Below are positions 9,192 through 19,771 of a stretch of DNA of 64,000 nt, piece after piece. This DNA is from a virus. Position numbers and translations under genes: made by a program. The notes under the pieces are model-generated. The model saw nothing but the letters and a program-made list of their open reading frames with translations. It was not told where the DNA came from and did no database searches. The stretch is taken from the IMG/VR virus record IMGVR_UViG_3300030102_006960, positions 3,950 through 67,949 of that record; one strand, 5' to 3'. Within the stretch, counting starts at the first letter, position 1. Every line of letters starts with the position of its first letter.

Positions 9192-12100
9192 ATGTCAGGC
9201 ATTTTAAATCAAACATTGTATACAACTAATTTTGGTGTACTAAGTACTGAAGACTTAAGAACTGAATTATTAAGTAGGAATTTACCACCACCAACTAATA
9301 GAACATTAACTGAGGGTGGATTAACATCTAAACTTAATGATATTGGTAATATCATAAAAGTACCAATTAATGGCACTCAAAGTGAAAATACTGTCGTATC
9401 ATATGATGAAGATGGAAATATTATTACTGAAGGTGAAACATTTAGGGATACCCAAAATGTTAATAATAATAGATATATTCCACCATTGGACGGATATGAA
9501 GAGTTTGGTGTTGTTATACCTTCTGAACCTTATCCTGATTCTTCAGTAAAAGATAGAATTCCTTACCCCGCATATTCTAATACTGAAAGTTTTACTTTAT
9601 TAAGTAGAGGAGATTCTCCTTATGTTACTTTTCCATTTGATGTTATAGACAAAATGTCAACACTAAATTATAACAATGAATCATCTTTAGGTATTATAGG
9701 TGCTGGAGAATTAAAAACTAATGTTATTAGTAAAGTTTCTCAAATACAAAATAAAATGTCTAGTGATTTAATTAAATTTGCTATAACATATTTTCAACCA
9801 CCTGAAGATGAAGCTATTGATTTTGAAGATAGAATGAGAGGAGAACCTTCAAACGGAGGAATACTACCCGATGAATCGATAGGTTGGCAAGAATATAATA
9901 GACAATTAAAAAGTAATAAAGGGGGTAAGAGTAATGATAAAAATCAGAGTTCTCCTGTTATATCTACAGAACAAAGAAGTAATTCTTTAATTAGTAATAC
10001 AGGTATCAATCAAACCACGTTTTTATTTAATGCTTTAGGTTTAAATTTATATGTACCAAATTATAAAGACAGAAGATTATCATCAACATCTGATGGTGGT
10101 ACATCTAGTAGATATTATATAGGTAGTGAAAGAACTACTAATAGAGGTAGTAAAATAATGACTACTTTTACTTCTGAAGATTTTAATGGTGCAGATGGTA
10201 TTAATTCAGAACAAGTAGGACAGACTACAGTTGGTAGGAATTATTATTGGGAATTTAAAGATACTAATAATTTTAATAATAAAACTTTATTATCGGAGAC
10301 ACAAAATTTAGTAAATAACTTTTCTGATGATGTGTACATAGATCAAACTAAAAAGTTTTTTAAAGATAGAGTAAAAGGTAGATTAATTAGTAGAGGTAAT
10401 GCTATAAGTAGTGAATCTTTTGAATCTGCAATTAAAAACGGTAAATTTTGTAGGGTATGGACACCAAATAATCCTTATAAATATAGTAATGCAATTAGAA
10501 AAAGTGGTTTATTTAGTTCAGATAGTAAAAGTAAACCAGGTTTTTCTGTTACATCTGATAATGCATCTTTAAGTGTATTACAAAGCAACGGTTTTGTAAA
10601 AACACATTCTACAGAAATAGATAGAACAACATCTTTTAAAAAATATATGTTGTCTATTGAAAATTTAGCGTGGGCAGATAATTTAGCAGATTTAACATTA
10701 GATGAAATTGGACCTGGCGATCCATTAAGTAGAAATAAAGGTAGAATTATGTGGTTTCCTCCATATGATTTAGGATTTGATGAGAATATGAGTGCCAATT
10801 GGACTAAAACAGATTTTATAGGTAGAGGTGAACCTGTATATACATATAATAATTCTACTCGTAGCGGACAGTTAAAATTTAAGGTATTGGTTGATCACCC
10901 TAAAGTAATAAATGCATATAGAGGTAGAAGAACAAATGAAATAGAAAGATTTTTTGCTGGTTGTATATCACCACAAGAGTTTTTAGATTTATTAGATAAT
11001 AGTCAAGGTGTTAGTCAAAATACTAAAAACGAAATAGAAAAAAAATTAAATATACAAAAACAACAATCTACTGCGTCTAACTATAGTGCTAGTGAAAAAT
11101 ACATATTAAAATTTGATAAAAATAGTGACACAGGTGTAAGTATCGATGCGGCATCTATAACAGAATTTTTAAATGTCCAAAAAAATAGTGATAAAACAGT
11201 AAAAATTAATATTAATGGTTTTGCATCTAAAGATGAAACTAATGCAACTACGTTGGCTAGTAAAAGGGCTACTGACATCAAAGCACAAGTAGAATCGGTA
11301 GTAAACTCAATAAGTAATGTAAATTCTACTACTGTTGTAAAATCTAGTGTTATTGACATAAGTGGTGATGAGAATAGTAGGAGAGTAGACATTAAAATAA
11401 GTTATGATGCGGTTAATGATAATACTGCACAACACCAACAAACTGATATGAATAGTAATTTAGTTTCTCTACCTTTAGATTCACAAATAGTAGATAATTT
11501 AAGAATTGATGAAACAAGATATTTTGATTTCATAGGGGAGGAATATCCTGAGTATTTTGAAACTATTTCAGAAAAAATTAAATATTTTCATCCAGGATTT
11601 CACTCAACTACGCCAGAAGGTTTAAACACAAGATTAACATTTTTACAACAATGTTTAAGACAGGGACCTAGTATATATGATAAAGCTAACTCTACTGGTA
11701 TAAAAGCGCAAAACTTAGCTTTTGGTAGACCACCTATATGTATTTTAAGAATAGGTGATTACATTAACACTAAAATCACAATTAATAGTTTAAGTATTAC
11801 TTATGCTACTGGTAATTCACCTCAGTGGGATTTAAATCCAGAAGGTATAGGTGTACAACCAATGATGGCAGATGTTACATTATCTATTGATATTATAGGT
11901 GGGCAATCCTTACAAGGACCTATTAGTAGATTACAAAACGCATTATCATTTAATTACTATGCAAATACAGAAATGTATGAAAGAAGAAGTGATAAATTAG
12001 AAGTTGAATCATTTATAGGTGCTAGAATAATTGATGGTAGAAATAGTCTATTTAGTGAATTATTACCGGGTATTGCAAATATAGGTCAAAAAATAAAATT

Positions 12101-12656
12101 AATAGGAGACTCACCTAATGCTAGTCTTAAACAAGAAGTACCTCTAAATCAGGCATCACAGAATACTGGTGAGTCACAACCTACAATACCATCTAATAGT
12201 ATTGAAATAAATATTAATCCTAATGGACAAAATGTAATAGTGGAAACACTTGTAAATTCAATATTAACACCATTACCAAACCCCATAAATGTAGTTATAA
12301 CTGATAGTGGTAGTGATATAGTACATATAGATGAAGTATTCACTAGTAAAAGTAATACTATAGAACTAAGTAACATACCAATATTTAGTATTGCTTTTAG
12401 TCAATCTCAAGATATTGTAGACTTTAATGGCGATATATTAGATTTACAAGCAGAATATGATTCATTATCAAACACAAGTGCATATAACATAAATAGAAAA
12501 AGTCAAATACAAACAGAGATACAAAATATAGAAAACAGTATAGATCAATTAAAAGAATCTATAATTAGTGTTAGTATAAGTGTATCATATGAAAACGAGG
12601 GAGAAGAACTTCAACGTAATCAAACATTTACTATTTCAGATAATAAATTATTATAA
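9192..12656 (+). CDS. Large tail-tube/baseplate protein with OmpA-like domain
   Basis: This 1154-aa protein combines tail and cell-envelope features. Around residues 515-570 it carries the phrases GRIMWFPPYDLGF and GRGEPVYTYNNSTRSGQLKF, which resemble the tube/cap proteins of contractile injection systems (T4 gp48/gp54 and the CIS tube family). Residues about 637-736 look like an OmpA C-terminal peptidoglycan-binding domain: YILKF at the start, INGFASKDETNATTLASKRA in the centre with the conserved Arg, and NSRRVDIKI at the end. A C-terminal coiled coil (about 1100-1130) follows. OmpA-like domains bind diaminopimelate-containing peptidoglycan, so this part may hold or guide the tail at the cell wall. 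It is followed 5 nt later by the gp53-like gene. Confidence 0.6.
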   Translation: MSGILNQTLYTTNFGVLSTEDLRTELLSRNLPPPTNRTLTEGGLTSKLNDIGNIIKVPINGTQSENTVVSYDEDGNIITEGETFRDTQNVNNNRYIPPLDGYEEFGVVIPSEPYPDSSVKDRIPYPAYSNTESFTLLSRGDSPYVTFPFDVIDKMSTLNYNNESSLGIIGAGELKTNVISKVSQIQNKMSSDLIKFAITYFQPPEDEAIDFEDRMRGEPSNGGILPDESIGWQEYNRQLKSNKGGKSNDKNQSSPVISTEQRSNSLISNTGINQTTFLFNALGLNLYVPNYKDRRLSSTSDGGTSSRYYIGSERTTNRGSKIMTTFTSEDFNGADGINSEQVGQTTVGRNYYWEFKDTNNFNNKTLLSETQNLVNNFSDDVYIDQTKKFFKDRVKGRLISRGNAISSESFESAIKNGKFCRVWTPNNPYKYSNAIRKSGLFSSDSKSKPGFSVTSDNASLSVLQSNGFVKTHSTEIDRTTSFKKYMLSIENLAWADNLADLTLDEIGPGDPLSRNKGRIMWFPPYDLGFDENMSANWTKTDFIGRGEPVYTYNNSTRSGQLKFKVLVDHPKVINAYRGRRTNEIERFFAGCISPQEFLDLLDNSQGVSQNTKNEIEKKLNIQKQQSTASNYSASEKYILKFDKNSDTGVSIDAASITEFLNVQKNSDKTVKININGFASKDETNATTLASKRATDIKAQVESVVNSISNVNSTTVVKSSVIDISGDENSRRVDIKISYDAVNDNTAQHQQTDMNSNLVSLPLDSQIVDNLRIDETRYFDFIGEEYPEYFETISEKIKYFHPGFHSTTPEGLNTRLTFLQQCLRQGPSIYDKANSTGIKAQNLAFGRPPICILRIGDYINTKITINSLSITYATGNSPQWDLNPEGIGVQPMMADVTLSIDIIGGQSLQGPISRLQNALSFNYYANTEMYERRSDKLEVESFIGARIIDGRNSLFSELLPGIANIGQKIKLIGDSPNASLKQEVPLNQASQNTGESQPTIPSNSIEININPNGQNVIVETLVNSILTPLPNPINVVITDSGSDIVHIDEVFTSKSNTIELSNIPIFSIAFSQSQDIVDFNGDILDLQAEYDSLSNTSAYNINRKSQIQTEIQNIENSIDQLKESIISVSISVSYENEGEELQRNQTFTISDNKLL

Positions 12657-12661
12657 GTATT

Positions 12662-12988
12662 ATGAGTACAGAATATTATAACCGATATCAAAAATTCAAC
12701 TTTAATGGTAAATACACACCGTTACCATTTATCAAAATAGAGCCTAAATCTAGTGATAAATCAGTTTTATATAGACAAACTCAAAGTAGAATGGACAAAT
12801 TAAGTCAAGAATATTATGGAAACCCTTATCACGGTTGGTTAATTATGTTAGCTAATCCACAGTATGGGGGGGTAGAAGAGTCAATACCAAATAATGAAAT
12901 AATAAGAATACCTTTTCCGTTTAAAGACAGTTTACAACAATATATTTCTGAAGTACAAAAATATCAGAAATTAAACGGAACGGGTTAA
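12662..12988 (+). CDS. gp53: gp53-like baseplate wedge protein
   Basis: The 108-aa product carries the core seen in T4 gp53 and LysM-like tail proteins: RMDKLSQEYYGNPYHGWLIM followed by IPNNEIIRIPFPF. The phrase YGNP..(W/G)W..M corresponds to YGNPQLYWVLLM in T4 gp53, the wedge subunit that helps join wedges around the hub. It is much shorter than T4 gp53 (196 aa), keeping the LysM-like core only. It is packed between two giant baseplate genes (5 nt upstream, 10 nt downstream), supporting a baseplate role. A generic LysM tail protein (gpX type) is the main alternative. Confidence 0.6.
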   Translation: MSTEYYNRYQKFNFNGKYTPLPFIKIEPKSSDKSVLYRQTQSRMDKLSQEYYGNPYHGWLIMLANPQYGGVEESIPNNEIIRIPFPFKDSLQQYISEVQKYQKLNGTG

Positions 12989-12998
12989 ATTTTAAGTT

Positions 12999-15900
12999 AT
13001 GGGAGAAGAAGAAAAAGATGTTGAGGTTAAACAAGTTGGTGCGGGTTTAATGTTAGTAGATCCTAACCCTTCAGGTAGAAATGTTTTACCTGCAGAAGAC
13101 ATGTTTATTTATATTAGTTTGACTGCGGAAGAACGTAATAGGGGGGTGGCAACTATTGGTGAAAATGAAAATGAGTTTGAAGAGAGTAGATTTGGTATTA
13201 TTGAATTTGTATCAACAGAAGTAAAATACAATCAAGCTGGTGAACCACAAAAAAATATAATGGGAGATGTCAAATCTTATGCAACTACAAGTTATACTAA
13301 TATTGGGGGTATTCAAAACAGTTTAGGTAGTGGATTACTAGAAGGTTTCGGTATAACATCTATTAACATAAAATACAATACTAGTTTAATACCACAAGTA
13401 GACATTGATTTTACAGATGTAAGGGGTAGTGGGCTATTTGATGTTATAGAACAAGATAATAGAAAATCACCATATAGTATATTTTTTAAAATGCCTTATC
13501 CTATTTTTACTTTGACTGTAAAGGGATATTTTGGTAAACCTGTATCATATTGTTTAAATTTGGTTAACTGGACATCAAAATTCGATGCTGGAACTGGTAA
13601 TTTTAATATTTCCGCAAATTTTTTAGGGTTTCAACAAGCATTTCTTGCAGATATTACAATAGGAGATGTAATTGGTACACTTAATACAGAAATAGGAATT
13701 AAAAATTTAAATGAGTTACCACTCACAGTTGGGACAATTAAAAATGGAACAAGTGATGGAACTCAAACAATAGCTACACCTTCATTAGATGATTTTGTAA
13801 AACAATTAAGTAAATTACAGATAGACTTAGAAGAATTAAAAATAGAAAATACTAAATATAAAGAACTACAAATATTAAATACACAGGAGAAAAAAGTAGA
13901 AGAAATATTAAGCTTTATTGGTAGCCCAATACCAAAAGCAAACATCGATACTTATAAGGACAAAACTAGTGCACCACCTTACTTATCACAATTAAATTCA
14001 CCAAATACAACAAATACAAATGGAATTAAATCAGTAAATTTAACTTTAGGTGAAAATTATTTATCTATAAGAGATTTATTATTTGTTAAGTCTACAATGA
14101 TTCCATCATTAAACTTATATATGAATGATTTAAATGATCTTATTACAGACTATGTTAATTTTTATGGTGAAAATAAAAGTAGTCTTAGTAATAATGATAA
14201 TATCGCTAAAGGAATATTAGGCGGATCAGCAACAAAAAACACAGAGTACTGGAGATTTTCCGAAAATATAGATGGTAAAAACGTAAATTACGATGAGTTT
14301 ACATTAAATTTTGGGGGTGTTGCTGGACAAAGTGGTTTATTTTCTCCTACACAATTAAATAACATTAGCAATCAAATTGATTTTTTTATAGATATAGATG
14401 TTACCAAAAAAGGACAAATAACTTTACTTGAATTTATCGATGAATTAAGTCGTGAAGGTAGTATATTAACTAAAAATAATCCAAGCGAATATGATGAAGC
14501 TAATAATAACTTTGATGTATCTCAAATTGTTATAAATGACTATTCTAAAGACACTAATAATAATGAGCCTGGTAATTTAAATAGTGGTTTTGGTAACGCT
14601 ACACCTGGAATAGTATTAGACTTTAGGGCAATCAGAATGATGGTGAATGATATGTTAATTAATATTCGTAAATCAAAAAAGAAAAAAGAGGAAAAATTAG
14701 TAGAAGAATTAAATAATTCTTTATCGGAAAGATTAGGGTATAAACCTACAATAGGTACAGTATTTCAGATACTATGTAATAATGCACAAGCTTTTTTAAT
14801 GACGATATTTGATATTGGTTATTCTGCAGAAAGGAAGAACAAAAAAAGACAAAAAGCATTAGAGTCTGCCGGTGTCACCAGTGATTTACAATTAAAAGAA
14901 GAATTTGATTTTAAAAGTCAAACAATATATGCGTTCCCTTCTTTGTTTGTTAAACAAGATGGAGGTTTTGTAGAAAAATTTATAGGATCAAAAGAAATAT
15001 TTAGACCTGAAGATACGGATGCTAGAACTGCTTTTCCTGAAATTAAATTTATTGAAAATTTAATTGAAGCTTTATTAAAAGAAGAAAAAAGTTTATTAGG
15101 TATTACTAAACAAGTTAATAAAGCTAAGGGTAGTAGTAGTGGTAATGATACAGATAATTGGATACCAATAAATCCAATAGACTGTGAAAAAAATCCGTTT
15201 TATTTGTTAAATGTTGCACAAACAAAAACCGCAGAAGGAAAAGATGTTTTATATGAAAAATTTATAAAAGCTTTAGTAGATAGATTTGTAATATTAAAAT
15301 ATTATTCAACCGCAACAGGAGATTTTGGTACTATGAGTAAATATGCTACTTGGGATGGACTTTGGGCTAAAATATCCTTTATTGATAAAGAAAGTAAAGA
15401 TACTATTTACCAAATTTTAAATCAATTTTTAAAAGACAATCCATTAACGAAAAAAGATTTAAAAGATAATACTAATAAAATAACTAAAATTGTTAACGAA
15501 AGAATAAAAGAATTAAATAGTGTCGAATACCAACAAAGTAATGATGAGGACACCATTTATAAGATAGATAATCCAAAAATGAGTAAACTTATTTTAGGTA
15601 ATAGTATTAAAGGTAAAAAAATAATTAGAAATAAGGTAAATTTAACGGAAGAACAAAATATTGAAAATGTTAAAGAAGTTTTTGATAAGTCAGTAATTGA
15701 TGATAGTGTAAGTAAATATACGGAATGGAGGGATTATATTGCTAATCGTAATTTATCTTATACATGTTGGTTAGAAAAACAAAGTAAATTATTATTAAAA
15801 AAAGCAGGTGAAAAAGGTAGTTTAACTTTTTCACTAAAAAGTGATATTACATTAATTGATGGAGGAATCAACCCTGCAGACAATCCAGCACCAAATACAC

Positions 15901-18710
15901 CTATAGTTACCGATTGGATTAACCTTTATGTTAAAAAATCTGAACCTGTAGAAGGCGAAAGCGATACAGAAAAACCAAAGTATTTAACAGATTCAAATTT
16001 ATATAGTAATAACACTTCAGATTTATCTAAAGCACTTTTATTATTATCTACATTACCATTTAAAACTTGGACTAAAACAGTAGAACAAGAAATACCTGAA
16101 ACTGGTAAGTTAAATTTTATAACCCCACCAATTATTTATACATTACCTAAATATTTTTTATACTATATTGGTGGTACTTTATGGAGAAATAGTTTAGAAA
16201 TTGATCCCATAGTATGGGATAACTCAATATATAGTGGTTCATCTATACCCACACAAACAACATATATTAAACCTTTATGGTATGGCTCAGAGACAAGTTT
16301 AAGTAGTAGTTTGTTAGATTTGCCGGTACAGACAAAAAATAATTTAATAGATTATTTTACTAAATGGGTAAATGATGGAAGTTTTTCTAAATTTAGTAAA
16401 GCGGTAATAGAATATTCTAACGATGATTTATCTATTGATGAAAAGTTTAAAAAAGGTATAAATTTAACAACCTTTTTGAAAGAAACAGAAAAATTAATTG
16501 TTGTAACTAATGAAAATAGATCTTCAGATTTTGATTCAGTCAATTTTGACACTTATTTAAATAATTTTAAACAAAGTTTTAATAAAGAAATTAAAAGTAG
16601 TGATAGTAAAACAAATACAACAGAATCAACTGATAAGACTAATAATATGGAGGATATTAAACAAGCTGCATATAATAGTATAAAAAATGTATACGATAGA
16701 TGGGTGGCAGGTAACACATCCAAAAGGGAATTAGCTTTTAACGCTTGTGCCAAAGACAATAAAGACTTATTTAAGTATTTTAGGTTTGTCGATAGGGGGT
16801 TTAACGATATTGGTGATAAAGCTATAATAAATTTAGAAAGTGTTATTAGTATAAGTCAAAATTTAACTACTAATATGTATTTTTATATGTCTAAATTACT
16901 TAGAGACAGTAATTTTCTTTTTCAAATACTACCTAATTATGTTAACTATAGAGACCCGGAAGAAGTTTCTACTATGTTTAAACCCATAACTAATATTTCG
17001 GATAGAAATAGTAGTAGTGGTCCAACATATCTTTGCATTTACGCAGGAGGTGCGTCACAAGTATTAAATATAGAAGAACAAAATAGATATACATTTAAAA
17101 ACGATGGGTTTAATTTGGATTTTCCACCTTCTGATATTTTAGCACCAAAGAAGTCAGAAAAAAGACAAGCAAGACAACAAAGTAGAAAAGAAAAAAGGAG
17201 ACTTAGAAGAGAAGCTAAAGGTAAATCAGTATCTAATGCTTCTGAAGATAACGTTAATTTAGTTGGTTTTAGAGTATCATTTGGTACAGAAAACCAAACA
17301 GTTTTTAAAAGTGTATCATTGAATCAACAAGAACACAAAGATACTGCGGAATACCATAAAACATTAACTGACTTAATTGATAAAAGAGGTGGTACTAGTA
17401 GAACTTATCAAGGTACAGATTTATATAAGATGTTTAGATCTCGTTCATATACTTGTAGTGTTGAAGCTTTAGGTTGTATGAATATTCAACCTATGATGTA
17501 TTTTCAATTAGACAATGTACCTTTTTTCGATGGTGCATATATGATTTTAAATGTTACACATAATATCACCCCTAACCATATGACTACATCTTTTACTGGT
17601 GTAAGACAAAGTAAATATATAACACCAGTTGTAGATAAAATGACTACTTTTTTAAATATAGGTTTAGACGATACATTAGAAACAGAACCTATTTTACTTC
17701 AAAGTTCTATAAGACAAGAAATTAATTTTAATACTGGTATTCCTGCAGATAAAGGTCCTGATGAAAATTTTAATTTTGATTCTATAACTGAAAGTAATTT
17801 AATAACTATGGGGATAAGTAATGCATCCACAAATTTAGCTACTAATTTAAAAAATACTTTAAAAGGATTTCGTATTAAAAGTAATTCACAAGTTACTATG
17901 TTCTTAGCAAATGCTATGACAAAATCAAATAATTTTAGTATAGATGTTTTAACATGGAATAATTCAGATAGCGATAAAGGGTTTGAATTATATAGTCAAA
18001 TCGATAACCGATTTGGTAATCGAGATTTTGATACTACTAAAGACGCTTATGTTTTTAGACCTAGAGGTTTTATTCCTATCATAGGTAGGGATCAATATAT
18101 GAGGTTTAGTGAAGATACAAAAACACCTATGACTAAATTAACTGGTGATACCATAGATATTAAAACATCATGTGAAATATCTGCATGGAGATGGACTAAT
18201 TATCCTTATAGTGGTAGTTACCAGAACAAAGGCAAAATAGATGAACAACAAAAAGCCAAAGCGATAAAAGAAGCAAGAATGAAAGTAAATCAAGAAAAAA
18301 TCAACCTTTCACTAAAGGAAATTTCTCCCGAAGAAAGAAATAGTAGGGTGACAGAAAATGATAAGTTAGAAAAAGAAATAAACGACATTAACAAAAAAAT
18401 TGAAGAATTATCTACACAAAAAGATACGAGATTAAAAAGTGAAGAAAACTACCCACCTGGTGGTTGGGCAAATGGTGGACAAGCTGAGAATTTTAATCAT
18501 ACTGTAAATAGTTTAAATTTTAAAGATGGAAAAGATATAGAAGATTCGTTTGAAAACTTTGCAATAGTTTTAAACACTTTACCGGTAAAAGGTGGTGGAG
18601 ATAAATTAATAGGTCAAACAGTTGGTGGTACTAAATTTAAAAATAAAGGAGTAAATTTATATAAAAAAAATAAAAATTCTGATTTAACTATTGAACCATC
18701 CACTGTATAG
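12999..18710 (+). CDS. Giant baseplate hub-like protein (1903 aa)
   Basis: The N-terminal 250 residues form beta-rich sequence with phrases such as GLLEGFGITSINIKY and TLTVKGYFGKPVSYCLNLVNW. A C-terminal region around residues 1480-1540 (SCSVEALGCMNIQPMMYFQL style, then GAYMILNVTHNITPNHMTTSF) fits the end of hub proteins of the gp27/gpD type, where a final beta-barrel strand carries an H-x-I-x-x-x-x-x-T pattern. In between are long helical linkers and a very basic stretch near residues 1385-1410 (KRQARQQSRKEKRRLRREAK). The tail end is a Lys/Glu coiled coil. It is far larger than T4 gp27 (391 aa), so several domains are probably fused. Hub assignment is moderate; membership of the baseplate is firmer from context. 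Confidence 0.55.
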   Translation: MGEEEKDVEVKQVGAGLMLVDPNPSGRNVLPAEDMFIYISLTAEERNRGVATIGENENEFEESRFGIIEFVSTEVKYNQAGEPQKNIMGDVKSYATTSYTNIGGIQNSLGSGLLEGFGITSINIKYNTSLIPQVDIDFTDVRGSGLFDVIEQDNRKSPYSIFFKMPYPIFTLTVKGYFGKPVSYCLNLVNWTSKFDAGTGNFNISANFLGFQQAFLADITIGDVIGTLNTEIGIKNLNELPLTVGTIKNGTSDGTQTIATPSLDDFVKQLSKLQIDLEELKIENTKYKELQILNTQEKKVEEILSFIGSPIPKANIDTYKDKTSAPPYLSQLNSPNTTNTNGIKSVNLTLGENYLSIRDLLFVKSTMIPSLNLYMNDLNDLITDYVNFYGENKSSLSNNDNIAKGILGGSATKNTEYWRFSENIDGKNVNYDEFTLNFGGVAGQSGLFSPTQLNNISNQIDFFIDIDVTKKGQITLLEFIDELSREGSILTKNNPSEYDEANNNFDVSQIVINDYSKDTNNNEPGNLNSGFGNATPGIVLDFRAIRMMVNDMLINIRKSKKKKEEKLVEELNNSLSERLGYKPTIGTVFQILCNNAQAFLMTIFDIGYSAERKNKKRQKALESAGVTSDLQLKEEFDFKSQTIYAFPSLFVKQDGGFVEKFIGSKEIFRPEDTDARTAFPEIKFIENLIEALLKEEKSLLGITKQVNKAKGSSSGNDTDNWIPINPIDCEKNPFYLLNVAQTKTAEGKDVLYEKFIKALVDRFVILKYYSTATGDFGTMSKYATWDGLWAKISFIDKESKDTIYQILNQFLKDNPLTKKDLKDNTNKITKIVNERIKELNSVEYQQSNDEDTIYKIDNPKMSKLILGNSIKGKKIIRNKVNLTEEQNIENVKEVFDKSVIDDSVSKYTEWRDYIANRNLSYTCWLEKQSKLLLKKAGEKGSLTFSLKSDITLIDGGINPADNPAPNTPIVTDWINLYVKKSEPVEGESDTEKPKYLTDSNLYSNNTSDLSKALLLLSTLPFKTWTKTVEQEIPETGKLNFITPPIIYTLPKYFLYYIGGTLWRNSLEIDPIVWDNSIYSGSSIPTQTTYIKPLWYGSETSLSSSLLDLPVQTKNNLIDYFTKWVNDGSFSKFSKAVIEYSNDDLSIDEKFKKGINLTTFLKETEKLIVVTNENRSSDFDSVNFDTYLNNFKQSFNKEIKSSDSKTNTTESTDKTNNMEDIKQAAYNSIKNVYDRWVAGNTSKRELAFNACAKDNKDLFKYFRFVDRGFNDIGDKAIINLESVISISQNLTTNMYFYMSKLLRDSNFLFQILPNYVNYRDPEEVSTMFKPITNISDRNSSSGPTYLCIYAGGASQVLNIEEQNRYTFKNDGFNLDFPPSDILAPKKSEKRQARQQSRKEKRRLRREAKGKSVSNASEDNVNLVGFRVSFGTENQTVFKSVSLNQQEHKDTAEYHKTLTDLIDKRGGTSRTYQGTDLYKMFRSRSYTCSVEALGCMNIQPMMYFQLDNVPFFDGAYMILNVTHNITPNHMTTSFTGVRQSKYITPVVDKMTTFLNIGLDDTLETEPILLQSSIRQEINFNTGIPADKGPDENFNFDSITESNLITMGISNASTNLATNLKNTLKGFRIKSNSQVTMFLANAMTKSNNFSIDVLTWNNSDSDKGFELYSQIDNRFGNRDFDTTKDAYVFRPRGFIPIIGRDQYMRFSEDTKTPMTKLTGDTIDIKTSCEISAWRWTNYPYSGSYQNKGKIDEQQKAKAIKEARMKVNQEKINLSLKEISPEERNSRVTENDKLEKEINDINKKIEELSTQKDTRLKSEENYPPGGWANGGQAENFNHTVNSLNFKDGKDIEDSFENFAIVLNTLPVKGGGDKLIGQTVGGTKFKNKGVNLYKKNKNSDLTIEPSTV

Positions 18711-18742
18711 TTTGTTTTTAACATAAAAAAATAGTATATTTG
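18711..18742 (+). promoter_or_regulatory. Bacteroidota-type promoter, leaderless geometry
   Basis: TTTG (18711-18714), a spacer of exactly 20 nt and TATATTTG (18735-18742) match the Bacteroidota primary sigma consensus. The ATG at 18747 is only 4 nt downstream, placing the expected transcription start at the start codon. Confidence 0.65.
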
Positions 18743-18746
18743 TAAT

Positions 18747-19370
18747 ATGTATATTGGAAATATAGTAACTAAAGATAAATTTTCAGATAAAAAATATAAT
18801 GTTTGTGAAAATATTTCACAAATAAACGATAATTTTATAACATTAATTATTGGTTGGGATACAACTAAAGAAATTTATGGTGAAGAAAATGTTTCAATAC
18901 TAAATAAGAAAATTGACGATAAAACTTTTTGGACTTTTAATAATAATGAAAGAAAAGTAGATTTAGAAATAGACTTAAAAAAATTTCAACACAGATGTTT
19001 GGATTTTATAGATAATAAAAATAGTTATGTTTTTGTTGATTTAATACATGATAATCCTAAAAAAATAAGAAAAATAATAAGAAAAATATATTCATTAAAT
19101 AATATTATTACAATTATTAATGATGATATGGTATATTTATACGATAAAAATTTAGTTTTTGGATTAGACTTAAAAATATTATTATTTTTAGGTTTAGATA
19201 TAGATAAAATTAAACATAAAATAAATCAACTTTCTAAGGTAACTTTATCTGAAAATGAAATATTTAATAAATGTATAGGGTGTGTAGATTATAACAATAA
19301 AAAAATCATACCATACATTTATAGATATGGAACAACAGACAAAAATAATCACACTAGCATCATTTGTTGA
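18747..19370 (+). CDS. Unknown protein, first gene of a small-gene cluster
   Basis: This 207-aa protein has no recognised family. It is rich in Ile, Asn, Asp and Lys, with no membrane segment or signal peptide. An alpha/beta look (ITLIIGWDTTKEIYG, YVFVDLIHDNPKKIRKII, IITIINDDMVYLYD) suggests a small globular enzyme or regulator. It has its own promoter 4 nt upstream of ATG and overlaps the next gene by 44 nt in another frame, which suggests coupled translation. It is the first gene after the structural block and leads towards the replication genes. Confidence 0.6.
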   Translation: MYIGNIVTKDKFSDKKYNVCENISQINDNFITLIIGWDTTKEIYGEENVSILNKKIDDKTFWTFNNNERKVDLEIDLKKFQHRCLDFIDNKNSYVFVDLIHDNPKKIRKIIRKIYSLNNIITIINDDMVYLYDKNLVFGLDLKILLFLGLDIDKIKHKINQLSKVTLSENEIFNKCIGCVDYNNKKIIPYIYRYGTTDKNNHTSIIC

Positions 19371-19740
19371 TGAGGATAGAATAGATGGTTTCAGTGATTA
19401 TATAGAAAAAAGGTTTAAAATACCTAAAGAAAAATTATTTATTTATACTTCCCCGCAAGAAATAGGTAAAAAAATTTTAACATTTAGATTATATTTAAGG
19501 GATGGAAAAAAAATAAATACTAAATCATTTTTCCCTACCACTATCATAACACACAAAAAGGGAGAGTGTTTTTATACTATTAATGCACTTAATAAATTGA
19601 TTGAAAGTGAAAGTAATGGAGAAACAGGTAATTTAAATCATAAAGAACATAAGATAGAATGGGATAAATACCAAAATAAAATGTTGATAACTAAAAAAAA
19701 TGAATTAACTATTATAGATATTAAACGTAATTTTTCTTAA
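19327..19740 (+). CDS. Unknown 137-aa protein
   Basis: The start overlaps the preceding gene by 44 nt in a different frame. The sequence (KIITLASFVDEDRIDGFSDY, FIYTSPQEIGKKILTFRLYL, CFYTINALNKLIESE) looks like a small alpha/beta protein with no cysteine motif, signal or membrane segment. I do not recognise the family. The overlap, unusual in this genome where genes mostly abut, makes co-expression with the 18747 gene likely. A later ATG that removes the overlap would delete the conserved-looking start IITLASF, so the upstream ATG is preferred. Confidence 0.55.
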   Translation: MEQQTKIITLASFVDEDRIDGFSDYIEKRFKIPKEKLFIYTSPQEIGKKILTFRLYLRDGKKINTKSFFPTTIITHKKGECFYTINALNKLIESESNGETGNLNHKEHKIEWDKYQNKMLITKKNELTIIDIKRNFS

Positions 19741-19748
19741 AATTCTTA

Positions 19749-19756
19749 TATTTATA
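19749..19756 (+). promoter_or_regulatory. Candidate late promoter motif TATTTATA
   Basis: The motif lies 15 nt before the ATG at 19772, in the context CTTATATTTATAATAAAAG, between the small unknown gene and the scaffold-like pair. Confidence 0.35.
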
Positions 19757-19771
19757 ATAAAAGACCTTAAT

